The notes under the pieces were generated by a model. The model made no database searches. It was not told where the DNA came from and saw only the letters and a list, made by a program, of their open reading frames with translations. The position numbers and the translations under genes were made by a program. Below, in pieces: positions 44,925 through 54,414 of a stretch of DNA of 64,000 nucleotides (the stretch's first letter is position 1; each line of letters begins with the position of its first letter). Source of the DNA: Rhineura floridana (lineage: Eukaryota > Chordata > Lepidosauria > Squamata > Rhineuridae); NCBI RefSeq assembly GCF_030035675.1, contig NC_084483.1:147843425-147907424 (forward strand), given 5' to 3'.

Positions 44925-45410
44925 ATCAACATGTGACAAATCTGGCATGGAATCAACAGACAAACTGAAGAAACCAGCTTGACTCAAATCATCCAAAATA
45001 GATTTTCTGACCTTCTTTGCCATTAGGTCTATAACTTTGTCACATACTGTTTTTGACAAATATGATGCCTTTCCAGAACCAGAACTTCCATAACATTCAA
45101 TATGATCAGCGACAAACGGATCAAATTTGGCAATGAGTTCTAATAATCTGAGATAATTTCTGTTTTGGGGAGAATTAAACTTCTCTTCATCTTCCCGGAA
45201 AGGTAATCCATGTTCCGCTAACGTGCATATTATTCCAACAACATGTTGAAGCAACTGTCGCCAATAATCTTGTTCTCTTTTGATTTGGTCTTCTAACTTA
45301 GAATCCAAAGTGAATCCACATTTTCTAGATAAGTTTGTCAGCAAAGCTGTTCTATGATCTTCAGAATTTTCATGACTTTGGTCCTCTGCAGTAATCTCAA
45401 CATTATAAAA
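44925..45410 (-). pseudogene. hAT-like (ZMYM1/DUF4371-type) transposase remnant
   Basis: The minus-strand frame at 44904-45344 shows HGLPFREDEEKFNSPQNRNY, LLELIAKFDPFVADHI, KVIDLMAKKVRKSILDDLSQ and FFSLSVDSMPDLSHVD, the conserved run of domesticated and mobile hAT transposases of the ZMYM1/TTF-zinc-finger group (DUF4371). HENSEDHRTALL just upstream at about 45345-45385 is the end of the TTF-type zinc finger region. Only about 150 residues of a usual 700 or so remain; the catalytic C-terminal half is absent. It stops where the Gypsy sequence begins. Confidence 0.75.
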
Positions 45411-45624
45411 TTATGTCATATCCAGATTAGATTTCATCTAATAAAGTAGAGTTGATAGTATCAACCAATTCCAATAAATAACAAATAAGATTCATTTCTT
45501 AGTAAATTTGACACCTCATTATTTGCCTTCTTTGACGCTGATTATATTTGCTAATGTAGTCATATCCCAAATTCTTGTTATCCACAATAAGTCATTGTGA
45601 GTGGATTAACTTTCTTCCATTCCT
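45411..45624. other. Unassigned A/T-rich DNA
   Basis: May be the untranslated upstream part of the hAT-like remnant. Nothing certain. Confidence 0.3.
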
Positions 45625-45681
45625 AGTATATGGCCATACAGGCCACACATAACAACAACAACAGTATATGGACATACAGGC
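45625..45681 (+). repeat. 19-bp direct repeat around a 19-nt RTE-tail micro-insertion
   Basis: AGTATATGGCCATACAGGC (45625-45643) and AGTATATGGACATACAGGC (45663-45681) differ at one base. Between them lies CACACATAACAACAACAAC, which matches the sense 3' terminus of RTE/BovB elements and the SINEs that share it. It looks like a target-primed insertion cut off after only about 19 nt. Confidence 0.7.
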
Positions 45682-45696
45682 TTCCCTTAGCTGTTT

Positions 45697-47170
45697 GTTG
45701 TTGTTATGTGCCTTCCAGTCGATTACAACTTATGGCGACCCTATGAATCAGCAACCTCCAAGAGCATCTGTCATGAACCACCCTGTTCAGATCTTGTAAG
45801 TTCAGGTCTGTGGCTTCCTTTATGGAGTCAATCCATCTCTTGTTTGGCCTTCCTCTTTTTCTACTCCCTGCTGTTTTTCCCAGCATTATTGTCTTTTCTA
45901 GTGAATCATGTCTTCTCATGATGTGTCCAAAGTATGATAACCTCAGTTTCATCATTTTAGCTTCTAGTGACAGTTCTGGTTTAATTTGTTCTAACACCCA
46001 ATTATTTGTCTTTTTCGCAGTCCATGGTATCTGCAAAGCTCTCCTCCAGCACCACATTTCAAATGAGTTGATTTTTCTCTTATCCGCCTTTTTCACTGTC
46101 CAACTTTCACATACATACATAGAGATCGGGAATACCATGGTCTAAATGATCCTGACTTTGGGGTTCAGTGATACATCATTGCATTTGAGGACCTTTTCTA
46201 GTTCTCTCACAGCTGCCCTCCCCAGTCCTAGCCTTCTTCTGCTTTCTTGACTATTGTCTCCATTTTGGTTAATGACTGTGCTGAGGTATTGATAATCCTT
46301 GACAAGTTCAATGTCCTCGTTGTCAACTTTAAAGTTACATAAAACTTCTGTTGTCATTACTTTAGTCTTCTTGATGTTCAGCTGTAGTCCTGCTTTTGTG
46401 CTTTCCTCTTTAACTTTCATCAGCATTCATTTCAAATCATTACTGGTTTCTGCTAGTAGTGTGGTATCATCTGCATATCTTAAATTATTGATATTTCTCC
46501 CTCCAATTTTACACCTTCATCTTGGTCCAATCCTGCTTTCCGTATGATATGTTCTGCGTACAGATTAAATAAATAGGGTGAAAAAATACACCCCTGTCTC
46601 ACACCCTTTCCGATGGGGAACCAATCGGTTTCTCCATATTCTGTCCTTACAGTTGCCTCTTGTCCAGAGTATAGGTTGTGCATCAGGACAATGAGATGCT
46701 GTGGCACCTCCATTTCTTTTAGAGCATTCCATAGTTTTTCATGATCTACACAGTCAAAGGCTTTGCGGTAGTCTATAAAGCACAGGGTGAATTTCTTCTG
46801 AAATTCCTTGCTCCGTTCCATCAACGTATGTTTGCGATACGATTTCTGGTACCTCTTCCCTTTCTAAATCCAGCTTGGATGTTTGGCATTTCTCGCTCCA
46901 TATATGGTAAGAGCCTTTGTTGTAGAATCTTGAGCATTACTTTACTTGCATGGGATATTAAGGCAACAGTTCGATAATTACTGCATTCTCTGGGATCCCC
47001 TTTCTTTGGAATTGGGATATGTATTGAACGCTTCCAATCTGTGGGCCATTGTTTAGTTTTCCATATTTCTTGTCAGATTTTTGTCAAAATTTGGACAGAT
47101 TCAGTCTCAGTAGCTTGTAGCAACTCTGTTGGTGTGCCATCTATTCCTGGTGAGCTGTTAGATGCTATTA
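45697..47170 (-). mobile_element. BovB/RTE-clade LINE, 5'-truncated
   Basis: Minus-strand reverse transcriptase fragments: FRKGRGTRN-like start near 46835, FIDYRKAFDCVDHEKLW and GVRQGCIFSPYLFNLYAE at 46480-46824, LQLNIKKTKVMTTE and DYQYLSTVINQNGD at 46142-46426, and the C-terminal RLSYFGHIMRRHDSLEKTIM and GRPNKRWIDSIKEATDL at 45704-46138. The fragments lie in different frames. The 3' tail at 45697-45760 (CCAGTCGATTACAACTTATG on the + strand) is the RTE/BovB terminus shared with SINEs here. Endonuclease is missing. Confidence 0.9.
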
Positions 47171-47404
47171 TTATGTACTGTCATTTCCAACAGCTAGTGC
47201 ACACACACATGTATAATGCACGTTATGCATACAGAGAGAGGCAAAAGCAGCCAGTGCCACCACCTGAAATGAGAATGAACTTCCTAGTAAGAAACTTAAA
47301 AAACACAGTATATACAAAGTAAATGCACCTAATAATTATTATAACCTAGACTAACATAGTATTATAATCTAGACTAACATGCATTGGGATAGCCACAGAG
47401 ACTT
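47171..47404. other. Unassigned DNA
   Basis: Small single-copy-looking gap between BovB and a foldback element. Confidence 0.3.
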
Positions 47405-47525
47405 CCCTCCAGATGTTTTAAACTACAAATCCCATCCGCCTCAACCAGCATGACCAATGGTCAAGCATGATGGGAGTTATGCTCCAAAATATCTGGAGGT
47501 TACTATGTTTGCTATCCCTGGTATA
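47405..47525. mobile_element. Foldback hAT-type MITE (family B)
   Basis: CTCCAGATGTTTTAAACTAC and, in reverse complement, CTCCAGATATTTTGGAGCAT form the arms around CAACCAGCATGACCAATGG. Ends are decayed. Confidence 0.6.
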
Positions 47526-47729
47526 ATGATCCTTATTCAATTATAATTAAATAACCAAACTTCTACTTTATGCAAATGTCATTATACCCACAAAGCTGGC
47601 CACTACAGGATCACTGTCCATGTCTTTTCAAACTCTGGCTGAGGCAGTGAAGTTTTTTCAGATCTACAAATGGACTGCTTCCATCCGCACCAGTCACCTA
47701 CTGTGGAATAGACATGCTTTATTTACTCC
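47526..47729. other. Unassigned DNA
   Basis: Nothing recognised. Confidence 0.3.
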
Positions 47730-47737
47730 CTCTTTAC

Positions 47738-48277
47738 CAGAGCTTGGAAGTGTTACAAGTAACAAACTACTTGTAATTCATTACTTTTTTGAGTAACGAG
47801 TGGGTAATTCCTTTACATTTTGATTGTAATAGAACTAGGAGTAATTTTACTACTTTTGTGGAGTAATTGTAACATTTCCAGAATTACGTCTGGGCATTAC
47901 TTGGGGGGGGGAGCAGGGGAAGTCTTCTGCTCCTCTGATTTGTGGATGAAAATCATGTGCCTCAAACTGGGCTTCTGTGCAGTGCCTCTCTTTCCTCATG
48001 CTCTGTGGGTGGGTAGGAGGCGATGAGGGAGGAGGCGGAGAGTGAGACGGGGTGGAGTGGAAAATTTTAAAAAAAAACAGTTAGTGGTGGTGAAGAATGG
48101 AGTGGAGGGGAAAAGGATCCAGAGGTCAAGAACATGGATAAAGGAGGAGAAGGAGGCAGCAGCAGAATGGAGATAAAGAACTGTGGAGGTGAAAGATGAC
48201 TTGTGAGTGAGTGAGTGTGAGTGTGTGTGTGTGAGAGAGAGAGAGAGAGAAAGAGAGAGACTGAGAGAGAGAGAGAG

Positions 48278-48325
<48 letters not shown>

Positions 48326-48885
48326 CTGTGTTTGCACATGGCACACAAAGTGGCCTCCACCACCCTCTCTGGCTACTGTGCTGCATTTGCAGTATTTTAA
48401 CTTTTTTGCATCTCAGGGGGAAATGTTTGCTTGAGTGAGTGTCCCTTAGTTGGTGGCAGGGCAGGGTCTGGGAGGTGGTTAAGTGAGAGAGATTATGCTT
48501 GCTGGCTGAGTGGGAGGGGTTGCACTTGGTTTGATGTGCTAAGATCTGAGTAGTGGCCCCAGCGTCCCTCCCCACCATCCTTACCAGCGAAGAGACCACC
48601 ATTGCTATCTTATGAATAAAAATAATTATTCTACTATCTCTGTATGTGTTTGTTTATTTTTAATGTTGTTTTAGGCTACTTATATGTGCAGCAGCCAAGG
48701 CCAGCACCTTGTAGGCGGTTTTTTAAAAGTAACTGAAATGTAACTGTAGTGATTACTTTGGAGGAAAAATAAAGTAATCAGTTACTTTCAGAGCCATTGT
48801 AATTGTAATGGTAATTACTACTTTTTGGGGCCATGTAACTGTAACTGTAATTTATTACTTTTTAAAAGTAATCTTCCAAGCTCTG
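47738..48885. mobile_element. Non-autonomous hAT element, 1148 bp
   Basis: Terminal inverted repeats are CAGAGCTTGGAAG; a perfect 8-bp duplication, CTCTTTAC, lies at 47730-47737 and 48886-48893. Subterminal zones on both sides are made of many short GTAACT/AGTAATTAC words in opposite orientations, which may be transposase-binding arrays. The middle has a long GA/GT microsatellite and G/A-rich DNA without a transposase frame. Confidence 0.92.
48205..48322 (+). repeat. (GT)n(GA)n microsatellite
   Basis: A short GT run passes into about 90 bp of GA with a few AC breaks. It lies inside the hAT element and makes the Leu-Ser-rich and Arg-Glu-rich reading frames seen here meaningless. Confidence 0.97.
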
Positions 48886-48893
48886 CTCTTTAC

Positions 48894-49409
48894 AGGGGAT
48901 CCTCCCTTGTTTTTCCCCGTTTTCTTTTTTAGTAAACAAATATACATCACACAAAGTAAACATGTAGCACAAAGTAGAAGGTTGTCAATTATTTCAATAT
49001 GCTAAGAGTACTCTGAGCACTCAAGTAAGACCGAGCCTGATGCCCAGAGAAGACAGGTCAGCTACTCTAAGTCCTTCTTGCCCTCGTGCTTCTGCTCCAA
49101 TCAGCTTTTCCCCTCAGCAATCTTCTTCTTGCTCTTTTCCAGTTCATGAAGTTTCTTAATCTCCTGTTTTGAAATCATAAAATTTCTTTTTCCCTTTTTG
49201 TTTAAACAAAGACTCCCATTGGCTCAGGCAAGACTTCCATTTAATTGCCCAAGCAAGGACGTTAAATGATAAATATGTCCATCGCTTTGTTCTTTCCTCA
49301 CTTGCTCTGACAAGTTTGAGAACAGATTGTACTGAAAAGCATTGTGTGCATGAGGTAAAGTAAAGTGATATGAGTATTTTATTTGTCCAGTGTAGTATAA
49401 GTGTTAGAT
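48894..49409. other. Unassigned DNA
   Basis: No exon or repeat recognised. Confidence 0.35.
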
Positions 49410-49590
49410 TATTATTTATGGACTAGTGAAGCCTGGGTTCAAATCCTTGCTCATCCATGAAGCTTCATCATGGGCATATCAACAATTGTCAGCCTAACCT
49501 ACTTCACAACATCGTTGTGAAGATTACATGGTATAACCCATCCTGAGCTCCTGCAAAGGAGAATGGCATACAAAAATTATAAATAAATAA
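49410..49590 (+). mobile_element. CORE-SINE, decayed
   Basis: GAAGCCTGGGTTCAAATCC is the B box; CATCCATGAAGCTTCATCAT, GCCTAACCTACTTCACAAC and GAAGATTACATGG follow the family at 28381. It ends AAATTATAAATAAATAAAA. Confidence 0.7.
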
Positions 49591-49798
49591 AATCAGTGGT
49601 GCATGATCTGTGATAAGCATGTATGTTTGAACCAGACTACCGAGTATTGAAATTTCAGTAGCTAATAACCATGCAGTCCTAACCATGTCTACTCAAAAAT
49701 GAGTCCTATTTAATTTAATGAGGCTTACATCCAGGTAAGTAGGGTTAGCACTGCAGCCTAAGACAGCAGGGCATAGAGCCAGCACTCAATGCACTATA

Positions 49799-49978
49799 TG
49801 TATGACTATGTACTGCCTTCAAGTCGATTCCGACTTATGGCGACCCTATGAATAGGGTTTTCATGAGGCAGTGACTGGCCCAAGGTCACCCAGTGAGCTT
49901 CATGGCTATGTGGGGATTCAAACCCTGGTCTCCCAGGTCGTAGTCCAACACCTTAACCACTACACCACACTGGCTGTC
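49799..49978 (-). mobile_element. tRNA-CORE-SINE with RTE/BovB tail
   Basis: On the minus strand: tRNA-like head (GTGTAGTGGTTAAGGTGTTG), B box (GGTTTGAATCCCC), CORE (CACTGGGTGACCTTGGGCC), then an RTE/BovB 3' end (CATAAGTCGGAATCGACTTG). The 12-bp duplication CAATGCACTATA is perfect (49787-49798 and 49979-49990). It joins the head and CORE of the 28381 family to the tail of BovB. Confidence 0.9.
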
Positions 49979-50120
49979 CAATGCACTATAGTTACAACTA
50001 GATGGAAAGCATAGAACATATAGGTAAGATATTATTAGAAAATGACCTTTTTAAATTAAGTGTGAAAGCATTGGATTTTTACTTTACAGTGAAACCCATT
50101 AAAATTCCAGGACTCTCATC

Positions 50121-50154
50121 ATGCAGTCAAGGACAGCTATTGCAATGGTTTTTG
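50121..50154 (+). CDS. VIT: VIT start-codon exon (coding part)
   Basis: ATG opens the signal peptide. The donor G|GTAAGT is at 50155. The acceptor before it is likely TTACTTTACAG ending at 50089, making the exon 50090-50154 with 31 bp of 5' UTR. An alternative acceptor ends at 50110. A Met inside the hydrophobic stretch at 50145 is a less likely start. Confidence 0.85.
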
Positions 50155-53100
50155 GTAAGTAATTAAATAAGATGCATACTTCCATACTCCTAATCAATAT
50201 TTTACCATCTCTGCTTGCTTGCTTTATTTGTTTATATATAGGCCACCCTTTCCCACAGATTTCAGGTCAGGTTACACCAATTCCAGCAGAAAAGACAGAT
50301 AAAATAATTAATATATAAGACTTGGAGAAACAAAGGTAGGAAAACTGAGATGAAAACAGAAAATTAGAATGATTCACAGAGAATTTAAAAGAACAATCTA
50401 TCAATATGAGGCTGCAATCCAATACACAAGGGGTAGCCATCATGGGACCTTCCAGGTGTTGTTGGACCATATCTCCAATCATCCCTGACTATTGGCTGCA
50501 TTGCCTGGGGCTGATGGGAGTTGGAGTCCAAGAACATGTGGAGAGCAGACTACCCCTGCTATACACACAAAATCTGGGACTGGGAGTAAGCCACACTGAT
50601 CTAAATGGTGTTTACTTCTGGGTAGTCATCTATAGGATTGCACTGAGAATCCCAGAAAACCCATAGTCCCTTATCCTTTCAACTTCATTCAGGCTGACGC
50701 TGCCAGCTGTCTCTTTTCCTCACATTTTCCAACTTACTCTGTTTCAGCTATGTTGCTGACTTGTACAGATGCAACTAAAGAAGCCACAAAGAAGAAAAAG
50801 TCTAAACTATGTAAGTGAACAAAGCCGTGCAACTGACTAGTCTAAAATGGAAGTTTTCAACCATAGCCCTGTATGAGAATAGGGAGTACCTTTGCATGTA
50901 GGCTACATGTGAGGAGTTCACTGAAAATGTTGTGGAAATGCCAGATCACCCAATTAAAGCAAATTGGTGAAAGTGGGGTTATATCATACACAGGGGTGTA
51001 GTTGTCGAGGGATTCCAGGGGTCTTAGACCCCTTATTTCTTTTGAAGCAGGGTCCCTATATCTCCAGCACCCTTTGAGCCAATCATCAAGAAAGGGGTGT
51101 GTGTTAGCCATTCAAAGTGCCTTCTAACATGTTTCCTTGTCCTTTCCTGCTGACTGGAGCAGGGTGAAAGGAAGTGAGTCAGTCACCGAGAAGACTCTTC
51201 TCAGTAGCTAACCTTTCATGCTGATTGGCTCCTAGGGACATCCGTTGTTGTGGGAGAAGAATTAACAAGGAACTAATTCTCAATCCAGCAGCAAAAATTA
51301 AAAAAAAGATGGGAGGGGGTGTGGCTGTAACTATCATAAAGAGACCCTGTACTTCTGAATTTGCTGTTCCCTACTGATCATACAGTTTTAAATGCATAAG
51401 AACATAAGCAAAGCCCTTCTGGTACAGGCCAAAGGCCCACCTAGTTCAACATCCTGTTCACAGTGGCCACCTGGATACCTATGGGAAGCCCACAAGCAGG
51501 ACCAGGGTACAACAGCATTATTTCTACTTGTGATTCTCAGCAACTGGTATTCAGAGGCATATTGCCGCTGACAGTGGAGGTTGAACCTAGCCATCATGGC
51601 TAGTAGCCTTTGATAACTCTATCCTCCATTACTATATGCACTCTAGGAACCTTTGGCCCTCTAAAAGTTGCTGAACTACAACTCTCATCAGCCTCAGCAA
51701 GCATGTCCAATGGCCAGGTGTGACGGGAAGTAAAGGTCAGCATCTAGAGGGCCAAAGGTTCCCCACACCCGCACTATAAGGTTATTCTTGCTGTGATACA
51801 AACAAAGCTTAAAATGAACATTGGCTTTGTTGTCTCTACTGCCTAAAAGTATACACCTTTTCAGTACTTAAATTTTTTTATTATGGCATAAATTTATGAA
51901 TAAGCTGCTGATGACATAACACCTTTGTGTTAATTGCATGGCTTCCATACTGCCAAGGGGACCAATATTAAAAATAACTTTAGATTTGTGTCTTTGCAGC
52001 TGTTCCTCAGCTCGACTGTGACATCAAAGCTGCGAAGATCATCAACCCAGAATTTATTGCTAAGTGTCCTTCAGGATGTCAAGATGTCAAATATCGTGTC
52101 TATGGAACTGATATCTATGCTTCCTTTTCCAGTATATGTGGCGCTGCTATTCACAGGTCAGCAGGGTTGTCCTTCAATCTCAGATAATGCAAAGAACCAC
52201 AAGGAAAGGTACCCTTACTGGTAAAAATGCACAAAGTGTGAAGGAATCATGTTATAAGCTCAGCAGTTCCACAGTCAGTCACTTAAGCAGCAGCGGCTGG
52301 TGGCTCCATGTAAATGGAGCAGTGGAATCCGCTCCAGGTTTTAGTCTGAAGTTTCAAGGAACTGTCCAAGATGAAAATCTGGAGTAAAACCCAGAGCGGA
52401 TTCCACTACCCCACTGACATAGAGCCACTAGCCGCCACTGCACTTAAAGCTAATAACCCCTTCATTCCCTTTAACCTTGCAGCTCTTGGCAGCTAACAGT
52501 GTGTAGCATTTTACACACTTTACATTTATTTTGCACTAACAGCCTTTTAGGCTTAAGGACAGACATACTATACAGAAATCTCACAGCAGGGAGAGCCTGA
52601 TTTTCTCCAAGATGATGTGCATACCACTGGATTGAACAAGGGCATGGATGTCAGTCTTGCTTCCCATTCAGGCAGGCTGACAGCTCTTTTTACTAAAAAA
52701 AAAAAAATAACATCTATCCGTTTATCTCATCCGTTCATTTGGTACCTCAAGATTTTTTAAAAAAATAGAAGAATCTAAATGCAAAATTAGTGTTAATGGC
52801 AGTGGTGATAGGAACTGTCTTGGTAACACCACAGGAGCCAGCCAACGGATGGATTCCATCTCTGTGACTTGATTGGCCATTATGTTTTAGGGTGGATTTG
52901 GCAGGGGGAGAGGAATTGCTGGTCTTAATTAGGAAACTGTAGACTCTTTTTCTTACACATCAGGCTAGATTAAACATCTGCAAATGCTTCAGATCACTGG
53001 TTTAGGCTATATATTTTCCACCAAAGGATCCTTAATCCTGTAATTATAAAGTATCTTGCTATATGGCTTCACAGCTGCACTGTGGAGTTCATCAGAAAGT

Positions 53101-53850
53101 ACATTCCAGTGCATTAGAGACAGAGGTAAGCCTACCTCATAAAGGCCAGCTATTTCTTGGTTTAGAACCAGTCCAGTCTCAAGATGGATAGTCCTAGATG
53201 GATAGTTGCTACCCTTTGGAATTCCCTCCCCTTAAATATTAGACTGGCACCATCTCTGTTATCTTTTCGGCGCCTACTGAATACCTTCCTCTTTCAACAA
53301 GCCTTTTAAGTTGAGACCTTATCCCAGTCTGCATCTGTGTTGGAATTGCTTTTTAATATGTTTTTACACCTTTTTTTTCTTTCTTTTTAAAAGATTTTTA
53401 AAGCTTTTTTAAATAATGTTTTTAAATATGTTTTATTTTAATGTTTTTTAAAGTCTGTTTTATGATGTTTTAAAGTGTTTTCAGTGCTTTTGTTTGCCGC
53501 CCTGGGCTTCTACTGGGAGGAAGGGTGGGATATCAATCAATCAATCAATAAATAAATAGAAGGGGAGCCTGGGAGAATATATGGGAAGCATCCCTGTTCC
53601 TTGTAAACCTCCTGGAGTCTTGCACCTGTGTGTGCTGGGCTTGCAATTCCAAACCCATTCAGATTTCTAGGGAGAATATCAGAGGTATTTCTGAACTGAA
53701 TGCATTGCTTTTGCAGCGGTACAATTGACAAGTCTGGAGGGAAAATCCTGGTTCAAAAAGTCGCTGGACAATCTGGTTACAAGGGTAGTTTCGCCAATGG
53801 AATCCGATCATTGTCTTTACCACGATGGCGGGAGTCCTTTATTGTTTCAG
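50121..53850 (+). CDS. VIT: Vitrin, N-terminal coding exons (partial gene)
   Basis: Vitrin is a secreted extracellular-matrix protein of eye, cartilage and inner ear with one LCCL and two von Willebrand A domains. Four exons (50121-50154, 50748-50810, 52000-52156, 53717-53850) have GT...AG borders and join in phase. They encode about 129 residues: a signal peptide (MQSRTAIAMVFAMLLTC), a lysine-rich linker (KEATKKKKSK) and a full LCCL domain with VPQLDCDIKAAKIINPEF, KCPSGCQD, VYGTDIYASFSSICGAA and SLSLPRWRESFIV. From memory of the human proteins, it is far closer to vitrin than to cochlin, its nearest paralogue. The last exon ends with one base of the next codon. The serine/threonine-rich linker and A domains were not found before 64000. 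Introns of 0.6, 1.2 and 1.6 kb contain short repeats only. Confidence 0.93.
50428..50558. mobile_element. Foldback hAT-type MITE (family B) in a VIT intron
   Basis: Ends AAGGGGTAGCCATCATGGG and, in reverse complement, CAGGGGTAGTCTGCTCTCC. The 8-bp flanks CAATACAC (50420-50427) and CTATACAC (50559-50566) agree at seven of eight positions. Confidence 0.85.
50748..50810 (+). CDS. VIT: VIT exon: signal peptide end and lysine-rich linker
   Basis: A 63-bp exon between CTCTGTTTCAG and GTAAGTG, phase 1 at both ends. It completes the split Ala codon and encodes MLLTCTDATKEATKKKKSKL, the short basic linker that human vitrin also has before the LCCL domain. Confidence 0.92.
51397..51630 (-). mobile_element. 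CR1-like LINE 3' end in a VIT intron
   Basis: Inverted copy of the TTCTTATG-type tail: CATAAGAACATAAGCAAAGC, CATCCTGTTCACAGTGGCC, CCTATGGGAAGCCCACAAGC and TAGCCATCATGGCTAGTAGC. Confidence 0.75.
51646..51768. mobile_element. Foldback MITE, family B relative, in a VIT intron
   Basis: Arms AGGAACCTTTGGCCCTCTA and, in reverse complement, GGGGAACCTTTGGCCCTCTA, around ACTACAACTCTCATCAGCC. Flanks not resolved. Confidence 0.7.
52000..52156 (+). CDS. VIT: VIT exon: first part of LCCL domain
   Basis: Acceptor TGTCTTTGCAG ends at 51999; donor AG|GTCAGC begins at 52157. The 157-bp exon encodes residues from VPQLDCDIKA to SICGAAIHS, including the four cysteines of the LCCL fold (CDIK, KCPSGC, ICGAA). 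Confidence 0.96.
52288..52440. mobile_element. Foldback hAT-type MITE (family A) in a VIT intron
   Basis: CAGCAGCGGCTGGTGGCTCC and, in reverse complement, CAGTGGCGGCTAGTGGCTCT form the arms. The 8-bp flanks CACTTAAG (52280-52287) and CACTTAAA (52441-52448) agree at seven positions. It lies 131 bp after the VIT exon. Confidence 0.85.
52449..53194 (+). other. VIT intron, otherwise unassigned
   Basis: No further exon or nameable repeat seen. Confidence 0.4.
53195..53566 (+). mobile_element. L2-like LINE 3' end in a VIT intron
   Basis: TTTGGAATTCCCTCCCCTTA and TACCTTCCTCTTTCAACAAG are the coding end, followed by the T-rich 3' UTR, GCCGCCCTGGGCTTCTACTG and a (CAAT)n/(AAAT)n tail. The same subfamily appears at 31528 (inverted) and 56020. 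Confidence 0.85.
53717..53850 (+). CDS. VIT: VIT exon: second part of LCCL domain
   Basis: Acceptor TTGCTTTTGCAG ends at 53716 and donor G|GTATTG begins at 53851. The 134-bp exon encodes GTIDKSGGKILVQKVAGQ and SLSLPRWRESFIV, the end of the LCCL domain. It ends after one base of a codon, as expected for a phase 1 intron. Confidence 0.96.
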
Positions 53851-53896
53851 GTATTGCTAGACCTAATTTCTTCATTTTTGGTAATGCTATATTTTT

Positions 53897-54130
53897 AAAA
53901 CTAATAATCAGATGATCTGACAATAAGCATGGAGAACTGAATCATCAATATTCATATAATAATATTGTCTGAAGGAGATATCTGTAATAATTTTGCTTTG
54001 GGGACAACTTTCAAGTGATTCAGACAAAGACAAAGACCGAAACCCATCTGAATTATTTGGAAGTTTTCCCAAAACAAAAATAATAACCTCCTGATGCTTT
54101 TTCATGTCAGATCATCTGATTATTAGTTTT
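53897..54130. repeat. Inverted repeat, 26-bp perfect arms, just after a VIT exon
   Basis: The arm at 53897-53922 is the exact reverse complement of 54105-54130 (core TCAGATCATCTGATTATTAG), with 182 bp between. It may be an unknown MITE or a hairpin-forming intron element. Confidence 0.8.
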
Positions 54131-54414
54131 TAAAACAAAGTGTAGCACATTGCAAATAAATTTTGAAAGTTAGGGCTTTATTTTGGCAGCTGAATTGCCC
54201 CTAATACAGACTCTTAAAATTGTTGTCATGTGGCCACATAGCTCGCATCATGCTAGCAAAATGGTGTTTATTGGAAATTAACTAATAAGAATACTAACTC
54301 GCATTGTAGCATGAAATGGAGTTTTAAACCCTTCAGAAGCGTACTGTGAATTGCTTGAAAACACTTTGAGGATAAAGTTGATTGCCTCCGTAGCAATCTT
54401 GACACCACACCCAC
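54131..54414. other. Unassigned DNA
   Basis: Nothing recognised. Confidence 0.3.

Noticed and set aside
48067-48602. Long Leu-Ser-rich (minus) and Arg-Glu-rich (plus) reading frames
   Set aside because: They are translations of the GA microsatellite inside the hAT element and have no domain character.
1-50000. Exons of FEZ2, the usual upstream neighbour of VIT in other vertebrates
   Set aside because: Looked for on the minus strand, but no stretch resembling its coiled-coil or N-terminal exons was recognised. It may lie outside the window.
50748-53850. Cochlin (COCH) instead of vitrin
   Set aside because: The LCCL residues and the lysine-rich linker match vitrin far better than cochlin, which has a different sequence around CPGGCPLEEFSVYG.
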